A stretch of DNA of 64,000 nucleotides from Marsupella aquatica (GCA_973895155.1 OZ316893.1:6944001-7008000), one strand, 5' to 3'. Numbered from the stretch's first letter, positions 37,268 through 50,639 are shown. The notes: generated from the letters alone by a model not told the origin. Numbers and translations are program-made.

Positions 37268-40137
37268 TTCATTCAAGTTTTCTGCTGATGTAATTGGGTC
37301 GTAGGTCCTTCGTCCCAGGCAAGTGGATAGGCATATTACAGCCGCTTCCAGTTCAGCTCCTTTCCAGAGAATTTTCCATTCAACTTCTGGAACCGTTCAG
37401 CATAACAGATCCACTTGCATATCCGTTTGTTTTTAGATTGTCCAAGCCGTTTACTGAATTGGACCAGCTCTGCATCTGGAGTTTGGCATCACCTTACTTC
37501 TCCCAGATTTTGATGCCAGCACGGCTACTGAGTAGCAGATCCCGCAATACTGGAATGACCCTTGTCCGCACCGCCTTGTGTGACCTCGAATGACCATTGT
37601 ACCTGTCCTGCTTGCTAAAATTCTAAATTGGTCCACATGTCACAATGTCCAAAATTTATAATTTTAGCAAATAGGATAGGTTGTTTCCCCCAGATCCATG
37701 CAAGCTTAGAATCGTCTCCTACGCCCCAATTTGGGAATCAAATAAATTCAAGGATTCAGAATGAGAGATGAATTTGACTGAGTTTGACCCAGACAAGTTC
37801 TTGATACGAGTAAAGATTTGAAAATCCAAAGTCTTGGAGCCTAATTAATCGACTGCTTGCAGTTCAAACCTTGACGATAGTCTTGTTTCTTCCTTTTCGT
37901 TTTCCTTCCCTTTGAAGATAATCCAGAACGAAGAAACCATGGCACTCCGTTTGGGACTCACCATCCTGAATGATTTAATTCCAGTAATGTGAAGAGCACG
38001 AAGCCGTAAATTTATGCCAAGCATAACTAAACCAGTTGTCTTTGAACATCTAAAGTCAGAACGCATCATTCTTGAAGTAGGCTCACTTTGACGTAAATTT
38101 TCTGAAGAATTTTCAGAAGAAAATCCTTGTCGAACAAGGAAATCTTCCCTGAAGTGCTACACTCAGTCCACGCTTACTCTTCTTCTTACTCCATTTTTCC
38201 TGACTGCTTCTAGTGAATTCTGTATGTCCGCAAACCGTGAATATTTGCTATGCTTATAAGGATGAAAATAACCAGCATACAGACGGTCACACATTTATCA
38301 GAATAATTTCAAGTACTTCAACTCAAAAGCATTCATTCAAGAATTTTAAAGATTCAAATGTTTCCTGATCCTGATTCTGGTGGTGTTTCCACAGTATAGA
38401 CTTTGTATCAACAAGATGTGCACCATTCTAGTTGGCGAAGTTTTTCAGGGATCTAGCAGGTAGCCTAAAGTCCAATATTCTTGCAGCAGGCAATATTCTT
38501 GCAGCAACCAGTAGGGTTTGTAACTTCCAGCCTTCCACCCATCTCGACCCAGGTTAGACTGATACCATAATCTCTGTATGAGCCTTCCGTAAACAGTAAG
38601 CTTAATCTCATGATCGTCAAAATACGTTCCGTCAAAGTGGACACTGCAGGAATAAATCGATTATTCTGCAATTCATCCTACAGGGCCAATGGAGGCAAGG
38701 CCAAGGATGTTAAACGTTTTCTCATAGACTGTTTCTGAGGGTTTCGGACTTGCGCACAAAATTCTACAGCCAGAAATGCTGTAGAAGGCTTACTTCCTTT
38801 ATGAGGTCGGCTTTTTTATCATCAGGTCCCTTTAGATTAGGTCAGGTGTACAGGAACTCCTATCTATCCTGCTACACTGCTACAGAGCTTTCACTTGGTC
38901 ATTATAATTGGTGTTAAAGTGCTACAACTGTCAGAAGTCCTTTCCGAAAGGCTTCTTACCTTCTCCTTAAGTGGCTGTCTCCCTATCACCATGTTTCCTC
39001 TACAATAGACGGCAGGAGAATTGGGATCGCAGTAATCCCTCCAGGGTTGACTTCTAATTTAAGACGCCCACTTGGTATACTGTTCAGCATAGCGCAATAT
39101 ACTTGCCAGTGGACACCATTTTATGTTTCTCTGACAGTCTTCTGGAAAAGTTCACTTTACGCTGAGGCAAGCTTAGACATGACCGTATCAACTGTCACGT
39201 TTGTGGGGAAACGAGCAACCATTACACCACCGGAGAGAAAGAATCAATGTACAGTGGCTAAATTTCATGAGTAAACAAGCATGTAGGCAGCCAGATCGAT
39301 CTGCATGGTTAAAATCCTATGAATGACTCAAGGACCCCCGTACCCAATATTTAGCTAGAATCTTGGCAGTAACGAAATGAAACTAATTGTGTACATCATA
39401 TTTTCCGCTACTCCAAAGATTGAGAATAGATGTCATGCTAGTCCACCTTGACATGCAATTGTCACATGGCCTTGGAGTCAGGGCTCTTCTTCGTGTAGAG
39501 AAGTGGATGAGAAACCAAGGCCAGAAAAATTGTCCCTTCAATCTGATCATGGCACTGACAGAAATGATTGGGCAGCTAAAATACTTTGTAGAAAGCAGTT
39601 TAGGAGAAGTGGTACACCTTTCAGTATGAGGGGTTGTACAGCATTGCAATAGTGTACAGCACAGCTTCGCTAAGGCATGCCTCTCCGAAGTTTCAGTGTG
39701 AGCTTTTTATCTGGAAGAGTTAGTGACTAACTAGTCACAAAGATGAGTTTATAGCCATTCAAACAACTCTAGGTTTACACGATAGGATACTAACCATGCA
39801 GCAATTAGAAGCCACTCGCAATCGATGATGCTCGTCGTCGCACGCAACAGAACATCCTCGTTCCCTTAACAAAAGAACAAATTTATTGAAAAAGGGCAAA
39901 CAAAGTAAACTTTACAAACAAAACTTAAGAAAACTTCATCATATCAAGTACGGAAGCGAAAAATGAACCAGCAAGATTTGTATTCGGCCTCGAAACTACA
40001 ACATGCTTCTCCACAGATGTAGCCCAGCAGCATACAGTATGTCGTAAATGTCCAACTGAGCATGCCAAAGACAAAAGACTAGCACAGTTTCACCAGTAAC
40101 TTTACCAAACCCTGCATCATGAAATTCGTCTCGGAGG
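37268..40137. other. Intergenic, 3' side of the GDSL gene
   Basis: No recognisable gene. A short direct repeat of CAATATTCTTGCAGCA lies at 38473-38506. Open frames of 75-100 codons (37294-37593 plus; 39047-39274 plus; 39383-39649 minus) match nothing I can name. Confidence 0.4.
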
Positions 40138-40289
40138 TGATTTACGAATACACCACTCAAGAATTTTATTGAAAATTGTTGCGGGACATATCAACCGCAA
40201 TTACTGGATCCCAGTGATTTACGAATACACCACTCAAGAATTTTATTGAAAATTGTTGCAGGACATATCAACCGCAATTACTGGATCCC
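40138..40289. repeat. 77-bp tandem duplication downstream of the GDSL gene
   Basis: TGATTTACGAATACACCACT begins at 40138 and 40215. The two units differ at about one base. On the minus strand each carries AATAAA (plus-strand TTTATT at 40165-40170 and 40242-40247). A possible polyadenylation signal downstream of the GDSL stop (40534) has thus been doubled. Confidence 0.9.
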
Positions 40290-40533
40290 AAAGTTAACTA
40301 AAGGTCATACTAGATCACAGCCCTCAACCTGAGACTCGTGTGTTAATTTCTCTGATTCGATCTACCTTCTTGGTTGTGAGCCTTTGCTAGCGATGCAGGT
40401 TAAAAGCGTTGCCCAATGAGTCTTCCAAATTCAAGATAAAGGGATGTGTGATTTTTTCATATCCTAATGAATGATCACTTGTGGACGAATTCTTCAAAAT
40501 TCCATCCGCAAATAAAATACTTCCCATATCTAT

Positions 40534-43500
40534 TTAGGCGGCAGCCAACTGTCGAAGATTGACTGGATAGATAACTGATGTGTCACCACTCCAGAGGGAG
40601 TCGGCAATTATGTGATAGGCCCTCTCTGTTAGGTGGGTGAAGTCCCAGTATGCGTACTGTTCCACATTTTTGCAAAGAGTGTAGTTCCCCACGCCGCATT
40701 GAGGAATTCCTCCGTCGTACAAGCCACTTCCACAACAAGCGGTGTTTCCTGATGTAAATCCTGTAAAACACACAAATTGTTACACGTCCGTTGTCCTAGT
40801 GAAAGACATCAGATGCGCGCGTCCAAGTGCACATAACGTTTGATACCTTCGTGCGAATTCAGTGCTCATAGCATGCAACTCAAAAGATTGGGTCATTCAT
40901 TTGGTTTTTGCGAGGCAAAAAAGAAGAAGATTGGGTCGAGCTTGTATATGTGGTTGATAACAACTTACATTTACCTGGGGACTCTATGATCATACAAATC
41001 TGAAATCATGAAGTTGAATGATGAAAAAAGATTGGTTCGCCTACATAAATGATGTACAGACGGCCCGACGCATCTTTTAGAAATGAAATGGTTTGAGTGG
41101 ATACCTAGGACAGTGCCGTTTTCAGTTATTGTGTAGGCAAGTTGGTACGTTGTCCCCAAGACGATGCTCTTTGTCTTCAACTTCGCGTTCATAGCCTTCA
41201 CGTAAGTCAACAAGCTAGCGTCCACTTGTCGGGAAATGTTATTCAGGATTTCCAAACATGCGCCTTTTGACCCTATTGAAGCTAACGCCCGAGGTACACA
41301 CCCAATGGGTCCCATGCCCCCGATGAATATTTTCTGTGCTCCGGTATCGATGACGGTCTGCACCCGTAAAAGACAATGTATATAGTAATGTCCCGTTTAT
41401 ATGGGATACAATGCCCCCAGGAAAGAGAGTTCAGCTCGAGTTTAGAGGGGCTACTATTGCCCATAGTGCTTTGGAAGCAGGTCTTTATAGACTTAAATTC
41501 ATAATAGATTTTGACTTTTACTAATTTTAGTGCAAGCAGAGGAGGGTCCTCCTAAAGTGATCGAATACTTGACCGAATGCGAAAAATCGAAAGAGAGAAA
41601 TCAGGAAGGGCATTAGAATTAATAGATATATCGATACTTGTAGTCCCCATAGCGGGCCTCATAGGAGCGAGATGGCCAGATCTTCACGAATCTGACAGCG
41701 CAGGTACAGGTGTGCAGTCCCGTGTGCAGTACTTCATGAACGTCGTCATGAATGTGGAAAGGATATCACTGCATTGCAATTTCGGAGGCAAATCTGTGGA
41801 AATGAACTCGCACTTCTTGCCCTGTCGGACTACCGAAACTGTTGTTGTTAGGCTAAACGTTGTGAACTTTTCATGTACAGGCATGATGGCATGGAGTTCT
41901 CAATGACGAATCAGGAACGGAATGGGACGCTGCACCGATCAAACTACTGAGCTACCTTACGAATTGGAATGAACTCCCACGATGTTGTCTTCAGCAGTGA
42001 TGCCCTAGAAGGGCTGTTCCCTTGAATCGGAGCAAGATAGCGACACAACAACAGTGGATAAGTTGCGTCATACAACTCGAACAAGAAATATTAATTTGGA
42101 GAATGGTACGTTCAAGTCGAGAAATGAATGGAAAACGACAAGCAGGCCTAGTACTCTCGGTACTTCTGTGTAAACCTCCCAGAATTTGTACCTGGATATC
42201 TGTTTGGAGTTTGGAGACGAGCAACGAAACATATTGTTCAACCGAGTATTGCGCTTGTAGGGTTGTGTTCGAGACGTACTCCGAGACATCATTGTTGCCC
42301 GTAACGAAAACGTAGAGTGATTCCTCTAAGATTTTAGAAGTCTCATCATGTCCAAGACTATTTTGGAGTTCTGCGATAACTTTCAAGTAACTTTTCACCT
42401 GAACTGACAAATTGATCACACCCTGCAAGGAATATGACCACCGGCACCCGCGTTAAGGACTAAGGTTGAGAGGAACTTCAGCAATTGATGTAACATTACA
42501 GCGATCTCAGTACTTGGTGTTTTGTAGATCGTGATTGTAACATGATCAAAAAGCAACTGTCGCCTATCGACACAAATCCCAGTGTGAGCACCACCTAAGT
42601 TAGCACAGTGCTTACAAGGAATGCCATCACTTGGTTTAACTGAGAACCGAATATAAATTACCTCCCATAAAAATGTGCTGTCCAAAATTCCGCTTCCTGC
42701 TGATGCAAAATTGACGCCTTTTTTGAATCTAGTAGGATCATCCGAGTCGGGCATGAGGTATGGCTTAGGAAACGGCAGCGAGAGATACTCCGCTGCAAGA
42801 CCATCAAAACAACATCCAATTCAGTGCATGAATACTCGAAAATTGTAGTCGATGCGCGTTAAACATTCGCACCATCGATTTACAGGTGATAAATAAAGAG
42901 GCTAAGAACAACGTCCCATTTTCGTTGCTCATCATGGAAAATGAGCAACGAAAATCGCGCGCGACAGCCATCACTAAGTCCCCCATCTCGCGCGACAGCC
43001 ATCACTAAGTCCAACTGCCGTCCTCCAAATCGTGCACGAGGTGGTGAGTCCATCACCTAATTAATAGAATAATAGCACCATGATAGCAAGCCCTTGGTAT
43101 TTCAGGATCACGCTGACTTAATTAGATATAGATCTGAGTACAGAGATCCCAAAATAGACAACATTGCAGTTTCTTAGGCAAATTAGGAAATGGAGCGAAG
43201 TGGATATCCTTGTCCCTCCTTCAGTTCCCCTGCATAGTTGAGAATCTGATTTCGGAAAGTAAAACGTCTAATTCCATAATTGAAATCATTTTAAATCTGT
43301 GTAAAACGTAATCCTAAAAATACCTGTACCTAGTGGGAGAACAGGCAGTGAGCAGTTGGGGGAATAGACCAAGCTCTTGAATTGTTAACTAAAATCGAAA
43401 TCCGACCCGCCAGCAGGCTTTGAGTCCGTCAGTTCTTAACTAGTAGACTAAGCACTGTTGCTACCCAAGGATATTAAAGTCAGCTAGTCCAGATGCGCAT

Positions 43501-43974
43501 GACTCCAATAGATGTATATCTCCGACACAGTTTGTTAGGACTGGAACACATCCACCCTTGCCTTTCTATCACGCACCGTTTTAGTTCGCTTCATAGGTCT
43601 TGCCACACGGACTTGCCAATCACATCCTTGAAAACTCTGTAGTTTCGGAACGGAGCTCATGACTCACCTATGAAGTCGAAAATGAGCCGGCCATTGCACC
43701 ATCGCCCAGTGGGTTTGTGAAAGTATGTCTCTCCATATGGAACAAAATTGGCTACTGGAAGGAGTGGGAACCCTTTGATATAATTGTTGTTGCCCGCGTC
43801 TACAACAGAATCCCCGAATATGAACAAGGCAGGAACTTCACATTCCCACTCTTCCAGAGAACGACTCTCGACAGCTACTCTAAGATGCAGAAGGCCGAAC
43901 AGGAGCAAAACGGCTGGCAGAGAACTACCCAATCTCATCATCTTCATTGCTGCACACCACAGATGATTGTTCAC
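40534..43974 (-). CDS. GDSL esterase/lipase (SGNH hydrolase), secreted, five exons
   Basis: Plant GDSL enzymes hydrolyse acyl esters, usually in the secretory pathway or apoplast. Exons in order: 43974-43668, 42792-42662, 42422-42192, 41357-41105, 40760-40534. All junctions are GT/AG; the coding length is 1149 nt, 382 residues, near the 350-380 usual for the family. The N-terminus has a basic stretch and a hydrophobic core (PAVLLLFGLLHL), as in a signal peptide. All SGNH blocks are present: FGDSVVDAGNNN with Ser56, VNFASAGSGIL with Gly135, TGNND with Asn190, and WDFTH with Asp347 and His350. GAQKIFIGGMGPIGCVP is the usual block before CCG. A TATA-like CATATAAGG lies only about 20 bases before the first ATG, so Met10 (43947) or Met12 may be the true start; they leave the signal peptide intact. 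Substrate is not predictable. Confidence 0.94.
42918..42955. repeat. Perfect 15-bp inverted repeat in GDSL intron 1
   Basis: ATTTTCGTTGCTCAT and its exact reverse complement are separated by eight bases (CATGGAAA). The hairpin lies in the intron between exons 1 and 2, directly before a 31-bp duplication. Confidence 0.85.
42953..43011. repeat. 31-bp direct repeat in GDSL intron 1
   Basis: GCGACAGCCATCACTAAGTC occurs at 42961 and 42992. Confidence 0.85.
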
Positions 43975-43990
43975 GCAGAATTTATCCTCG

Positions 43991-44000
43991 CCTTATATGT
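43991..44000 (-). promoter_or_regulatory. TATA-like box of the GDSL gene
   Basis: ACATATAAGG on the minus strand. With normal spacing, transcription would start near 43965, which favours the internal Met codons at 43947 or 43941. Confidence 0.4.
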
Positions 44001-47000
44001 AATCTCAATCCGCCTAGCATATCAATTCTACCCCGTCCCTCGATCTAAATGTGGAAGTTCACCCTCCCGCAGACGAGAATTTAGCTCTTCTGAGGATACC
44101 TCAGCTCAGTGCCTCTGAGAGTACCAATGTCTGGAAGAAAGCGATTTACCCAGAGACCGTCTCGTGCAAAAGTCAACAACGCGTACGTTCAAGCTAGGCT
44201 TCTAGATTTGAAAGTGGCTTCCTATCATGGCGACTTTTCAATGACGTGCCCGGAACAAGTAGCTCGTCCCCACGTAGGGGACGGGGTAGGGGATCCCTTT
44301 CCTTGGCCAAATTAATCCTGTCTAGTGGTGCAAGCTACTGTACTGCGTGAACGCTATTTTATTCACTCGTCAATAAGTGAACCGAAAATCCTGGGCGGGA
44401 TTTTGGGTCATTCACGAAGAGATCCTTCTGGTCCCACCGGTTCCTCCACGCCCACCATGAAGTGCTCCCAGAGTCCCAGCTCAGGAGGTGAGGCTACACT
44501 GCAGAATTGACCGACAGAACTGAAAGTCTGCCATGGACACACTGTGAGGTACCCGCCGGTGTCGCTCCCGCTGCTGCAGTTTAGCTGCCTTGTCTTTGGT
44601 CAGTTCTCTCCTGGTCCCGACCTCACCGGTTTTCTTGGCACCACGACCTTCGGTTCATCCAGGTACGTCTTGTGTTCTACTGTAGCTTTTCTATAAGAAT
44701 CTCAAATGAATTTTCCGAGAGCTGAGATTTTTCGATTTTTATTTTTATGGGCAGCAGACAGCAACAGGTGAAGGACTGAAGGTGATTACAGTAAACATAC
44801 TGAGTGAGTGGAAGGGTAAGGAACCTCTTAACTAAGCCCAATGAGTAATCTGCCACAATTGAAAAGTAGCCGGTCATTAAGGAATGAGGCTCAGCGGGAC
44901 TCTCCAGGTAATCCGGTGATTGCAGGATTCGGGCGAAAGCCGAAGGAACCGGTTGGCGATGTGTCTCAAATCTTCATAATTGTAGATGACTTCACAGTTG
45001 TAGAGGTGGCTTTTGGCCATACACAAATGATCATAACTTATTTGCCACAAGGCTGTATAAAAGTTTTTTTTTGTTCACTAGCCACTACAGTGACTAATGG
45101 TCAGGGCAATTGACCAATCTTTATGGCAAAAAGGGGGATTATGAATTTTGTCATCCACAACTGTTTATGAAAGTAACCTTTTGAGATTTCGAGACAACAG
45201 CTATCACGCTGCCGCTCATTCGGGGGAATGGGGGTGAGTTGGACTCTGCAAGTGCGTAGCAATGAAACATTGAATTGTCCTGACTGCCTGATTGATGCCA
45301 ACGCCGCTTTGGCATATGCCATCAATCATACAATCTGCTTTTGCCTTTGAAAGCTGTAACCAAGACCGTTAAAGTATGTGGAGACCTTGGGGCCTTGGGA
45401 GTTGGGGGGAATGCCTCTACTCGTCGTTTATGATAACTTCCTGTATGTCCCTTCCGCTGTGAAGGCTTTGGCGTCGTTAGTTTGACATTGTTCCTGGTTG
45501 ACTGTTTGACTTCGAAATTTTGTGATTTTGTGACGTTCGCGCAAGTTCCTTCTTGGTTCGTTTTCGGTTAAATTTTCAATCTACTGCGACTCCTGGGCCT
45601 TTCCCACCTTGTGCTTTTTCTGGAAGTGCAATTTCACTCTTGACAAAGGTATCTTGAACTGGGCACCTTCACAACAGCATAACAGAGTTCAACTTAGGCG
45701 CATGAACTTTCGTTAGATGATTCAATTTGCCAAATATAGTCGTTAGACTATCTTTGTATATTAACATACGCTATCAATATTTTGAGTTTCGATTTGAGCA
45801 TCACTGCCCAAATCCTCTTTTTTTTTTACTCGACAGAACCAAATGAATTCCATTCAAATAACCAACATACAAAAAGGTGGGCCCAAAATAGGACACCAGC
45901 CCAGGGGACCCAGGGTCGACGTGCTAAGACGGGAGAGGCCGGAACCAGGGAAGAAGCTGAGTCCTCCAAAGGGGACAACTACTGTAGGCAGGGATTACAG
46001 ACTACAGCAAGAGCAACAAACTCCTAAAGACCTGCCAGTGATCAGGTTCCGGCAGGGTTCCTATCACTGGGTCCGTAACATAGGGCCGCAAAGGGTAGGA
46101 CCGACTCCATGCGAGTTGGCCCTTAGACATTCAAATGTAAATCATACATTATGCCGTGACGAAACTCGGAGGGAAAGAACAATATAAAAGACAACTACAA
46201 CTATGACAACTTTAGCGATAGTTCAGAAAGTTGGACCGAAAGACACCAGGAAGCTCAACAATTCCAGAGCCCAGTCAACACAAATGTCCAGGGCAGAAGA
46301 CTCGTGATTGAAGAATCAAACGTGGGCTCAATGGCTCCAGCCCGGAATTTGCGAAGCACGAGCCTAAAGTTAGGAGTTGACAATGACTTTACATAAAAGC
46401 GAGAGGTCATATTAACAAGAAATCTCACCAGTTTACATGGCCCGAGAGTTACTTACTACATGGGAACCTTTTTTCCCTACATTACTAACTTGCCAATTTG
46501 TTAGTTAATTAGTATATCAACACGGTTTTGGGGATAATTAACCATTTACAGTTTAACCTGAGATGATCCAATGGCCGAGTTTGATCTGACTGATAGAATT
46601 GATCTCAGACTAACTCGTCCCGTATTTGGGTTCAATCTCATGCATTCTTGTCCACTGAAAATCAAGCTTGTTGACCACTGTCTGCATTGGTAGCAACTCA
46701 GGATTGTTATGGATTAGCATCAGTTGGAGCAGGTCAGGGAGGAGATGGACCACGAGAAATAGCAATAGCAATCACATGTTTGCAATTCATGTAGAAAGTT
46801 AACAAATCCCTTAGCAGTCCAAGGAAATACTAAATACCAAATTAGACCAATTTAATGAAAAACAAAGCAACGGCAGACCACAATACCTTAGCAAAAGCTT
46901 GTCGTACACCACTAGTACATTTGGACCCCATTTTCCAACTCTCTCCCCATTGTACGCCTTCGCAAAATATCGGCAGGAAAAACCACCGATCCGATCCTCA

Positions 47001-47500
47001 CAACATCGTAATTTGCCTTGGCTACTGCATCGGATAACAACAATCGGATACTTATTGGAAACTCAAATTCTGAGAGAGACGGAACCTTCCATTTTCTGCC
47101 CATCAAAATTATGCCATCCAATTATGCCCTCATCGGATGGGCTTGGCAAGGGTTTAAACGAGAGAACCCTTATTTAATTCAGATCCAATGTTCTCTCTCT
47201 CTCGAAAGAGCCTAATATGAGCCACTAACGACTCATATGGCTGAGCCTCTGGTTATACGTCAAGACAAAAACGAACCATGATATCCTAACATAAGGATAT
47301 GCTACATGATTGCAATACATATACTTATACCCTGTCACATACTGCAGGGCTGTGTTTAAATTCAGGATAACCAGCCCATGGCTCCCCGCATCCGTCTAGA
47401 CATTGCTCCAGAACCATGGGACTAGAAATCATGTGTATTGCAGCACGCTCTCGATCCGGTGGCAAGGGCTGAAAGTGGATATGTGAATTTTTTCCGACAT
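44001..47500. other. Intergenic upstream of the GDSL gene
   Basis: No recognisable gene. The largest open frame (45843-46187 plus, 114 codons) is rich in Arg, Pro and Gln and reads like a basic unstructured protein, but matches no family I know. A minus-strand frame at 46912-47121 is similarly anonymous. Confidence 0.35.
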
Positions 47501-47509
47501 TGCTATATG

Positions 47510-48175
47510 GTGAACACTTTCTACCTTATTTTGTCTTATTAGAAATATGAGTTCTGAATTTTCTTTTAAATCTGGCCTAGTGTATCATTTCACTTTGTAT
47601 TGGGTTGAATTTAACAAATTATCTAACCCCTTTAATTATTTCAAGTTTATGATTTTCATTTGATTTGATATGTTTTACTGTGATAGCTTATCATGTATTT
47701 GATGAGATTGTTTTTCTGCCATTCATTCTCTATTGCACGAGATGGTCAGACTCACCAGTTTGCACCCAGTACAAACACCAGAGATGCCCTGTAGGTTATA
47801 TGTCCATTGGTGAAAAACTTTCCAACCCTTATGGTTTAGAGGTTAACAGGTTTCACCTAAATAGTGAATCTTTCAATAGGGCCTAAAAGTAGAATACAAA
47901 GCTAGAGTATAAAGCTAACATACTTCTCTGTCAAACACAAAATACTATACAGACCTCTAGGGTACATCTTACAAGTTATGTACTTGTTTTTCACCTAAAA
48001 AGTGTGGTAAAGGTGTGCATTTTTATCCTATTTATTTATTTGATTCACTGTTTTAATGCATTTGAATACTATGCTATTTGATAAATTATTTAAATTAATT
48101 GGTAGTTTACATAGGATACAATTGACATTATTGTCAATAAGTTAAAATAGTTGTGTCTTAGAACGAACATGCTAT
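47510..48175 (+). repeat. Possible dispersed repeat family R, copy 3
   Basis: Much decayed. It ends GAACATGCTATATG like the other R copies and has similar AT-rich phrases before it. Membership is uncertain. Confidence 0.3.
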
Positions 48176-48224
48176 ATGAATGGATATAGTCCATTTCGTT
48201 CCTGAAAAAAGAATAAGGCCTATA

Positions 48225-48337
48225 CTCAGTGCTATGGACCCCGGGTATGCAACTCCCCTTTTATAAGGCAGGTTTATCCAATTGACCATGTGAAGTTTCA
48301 TTTTATATCCAATTGACCATGTGAAGTTTCATTTTAG
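48225..48337 (-). repeat. 31-bp duplication with tRNA-like phrase
   Basis: TATCCAATTGACCATGTGAA occurs at 48275 and 48306. On the minus strand TGGTCAATTGGATA resembles a polymerase III A box (tRNA D arm), and GGGGAGTTGCATACCC lies where a T arm/B box would be. The anticodon arm does not pair well, so this is at most a tRNA-derived SINE or tRNA relic. Confidence 0.3.
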
Positions 48338-49867
48338 TCTACTAAAATCTTGTACCTCTCAACTCAAGGAATCCAAAGATGTAACTTTTTAAAAAATTGA
48401 ACTTGTTTTCATATGGAAAAATTGATCAAAACCCAAATATATGTTTTTTTAATATAGGGGTCTACAACCAAATTAGCCAGCTTTGGGGATTTTTATTAAA
48501 ATTTTAAAATATTTTAATAAAAATTACAAAAATTTTAGGAATATTTTTTAATTTTATGTGGAAAAATAAGAAAACCAAACCTTTCCTAAGACTTAGAAAA
48601 ACTTTTTAAGTGGAAAACCCAAGTGAATTTTCTTATAGCCAAATTTTTAGTCTATATAAAAATGTAGACTCCTGCCTATTATACAAGAGTCGCGTACACG
48701 GGCTCTGGACACAGCAATTGAGTACTATTGTCACAAAGTAGCACCCAACACTGAAATAAATCAATTGGGTAACTATCCATCAATATGTTTTGAAAATGGA
48801 GTATTAACATGAAACAAGAGTGCTCGGGGGTTGACTATCAAAAATCTTAGGAATCACGTGCAATCCAAAATAGTTATTTTTTGATAAAAATTAATTAAAA
48901 TTTTAAATAGCGTAGGAGGCAAAAGAAGGTATTATAAACTCATGTTTATAGAATAATCCATAATTATACATCATTTGAAATTAAAACCGAGATAGACACA
49001 AACTTTTGAGAAAAAGCCCCGATGGACAAACACAACCTGGATGGACACAGATTAAACCTAAGATTGTGCTTGTATAACAAGCTTTTCACTTTGTGCTCTA
49101 ATGGTGACCTGTAAGGAGCTGTCTGACCGGGAGCATGAGGTTTTTGGTTGTTTCTTCCCATAGTCTGTCCAGGCAGGAGCAACAAAGGAGGTTAAACATA
49201 CTTAATGTAATGTCTACATCTCGGTTAGCTTCTGTTTATAAGACACCTGTAATCCACTTTGGGTATCATTAGGGATTGGTGTTACAATGTCAACAGGCTA
49301 TGTCCATCCATTTTGTCCCTACAAACACTTGTGTCTATCCCGACTTTAAGTTCAAGTAATATAGGTTATTAATATTGAAAATTGATAATATTCTTGGAAT
49401 ATTTTCTTTATAAAATAGTTTCATTTGTATTAGGTTAGGATTACACGTGGTACCCCAAAACATACACTTATTTAATGAGTGTTGCAAATGATTAGAATGT
49501 ATTAATTATGCAATAATAAAAGATGCATGCATTTTTGAGTCTCTTATGTGTGGGGATGAATTATCATTACTTTGTATTTGTTGGATGATGAATCAATGAA
49601 ACAGCCAATCAATAAGTGATAATAAGACCTGATAATTGCAGGATCAATTTTTAAGTATATTGTCACTTAATATGTTTAAATGTACCACACTAACACTGAT
49701 TTTTTTGTATTTACAAAAATGCCACGGTTTCCGTATATGGTTCCCCGGGTTATCTTGGTAAACTTGTCAATCATCCATATATTTAATCATGGCAATTTTA
49801 TAAATACCCAAAAAACATTGGCAGTATTGTCAATTAAAATATCTTTAGTGGCAAAGTACTTAAAAGT

Positions 49868-49868
<1 letters not shown>
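48338..49868. other. AT-rich repeat-derived region
   Basis: Bases 48840-48960 match the repeat at 31690-31800. A near-palindrome of TTTTTATTAAAAT and its complement lies around 48490-48525. No gene is recognised. Confidence 0.4.

Positions 49869-49906
<38 letters not shown>
49869..49906. repeat. (TA)n microsatellite
   Basis: About 18 uninterrupted TA units. Confidence 0.95.
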
Positions 49907-49908
<2 letters not shown>

Positions 49909-49909
49909 T

Positions 49910-50117
49910 ATCATAAATCTTTCCTTCATCTCAACATCTTTTTATCATCTTTACATCTTTTTCTTGCCTTGACATGTCTTTCTCTCATGACATATTTTTT
50001 CACCTCCACTTTTTTTTCTCACGTGTACATCGTTTTCTTTTATTGACATCTTTTTCACATTGACATCTTTTTGTCACCTCAACTTCTTTCGTGTAATGCA
50101 TGGGCATCAGGCTATAG
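49910..50117 (+). mobile_element. Helitron-like 3' end with minisatellite (copy H2)
   Basis: Short units such as CTCACCTTGACATCTTTTT run to about 50095, followed by GTGTAATGCATGGGCATCAG and GCTA. The final bases read CTAT, not CTAG, so the terminus has mutated or is offset. Same arrangement as the copy ending at 56104. Confidence 0.45.
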
Positions 50118-50234
50118 ATAATAAAACAATGGGTGTCTAAAACATACTTGAGATGTACATAACCCTCATTTCTCAGAGAAAAGGCAGCCAAGCCATTCCG
50201 TTGCCCCAAGGGATCATGGCATTGGGGCGGCTAG

Positions 50235-50473
50235 AGCCAAGTAAGCTTCATGACATCTTGGGCAACACGACATCTTTGTTCTTCACAATTATTTGGGTGT
50301 GTGACACGACAACTTTTTTCTTCCTGACATCTTGGGCAACACAACATTTTTTTCTTTCCCCTATTTCTTTCATGACATCTTTTACTTTCACAACATCTTG
50401 GGTGACACGACATCATTTTGGGCATCATTTTTCTTCACAACATCTTTTGTCCAACGCATGGGTATTGAGCTAA
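50235..50473 (+). mobile_element. Helitron-like 3' end with minisatellite (copy H3)
   Basis: Units such as TGACATCTTGGGCAACACGA (the reverse complement of the H1 minisatellite) end in CCAACGCATGGGTATTGAGC, then TAA: a CTAA terminus at 50470-50473 with a T after it. The terminal phrase TATTGAGCTA is shared with H1. Confidence 0.55.
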
Positions 50474-50639
50474 TCTTTACATGATGTCAAGTTTATCATA
50501 CACGATTGATTCAATCTGTGATGAAAACAGTGACAATATTCTAAACACACTAATTTTGCCTCAAAAAGGTTACCAATTCGCAATGAATCTTGCCCAAAAA
50601 GGTAGCAATGGAACAATTTGCAGTTTTACATGGATTATT

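Noticed and set aside
41991-42191. Open extension of GDSL exon 3 past 42192
   Set aside because: The conserved frame ends at DIQ with a GT donor and resumes at TVIDTGAQKIF in exon 4; the read-through sequence does not resemble the family.
43717-44118. 133-codon plus-strand frame
   Set aside because: Antisense shadow of GDSL exon 1.
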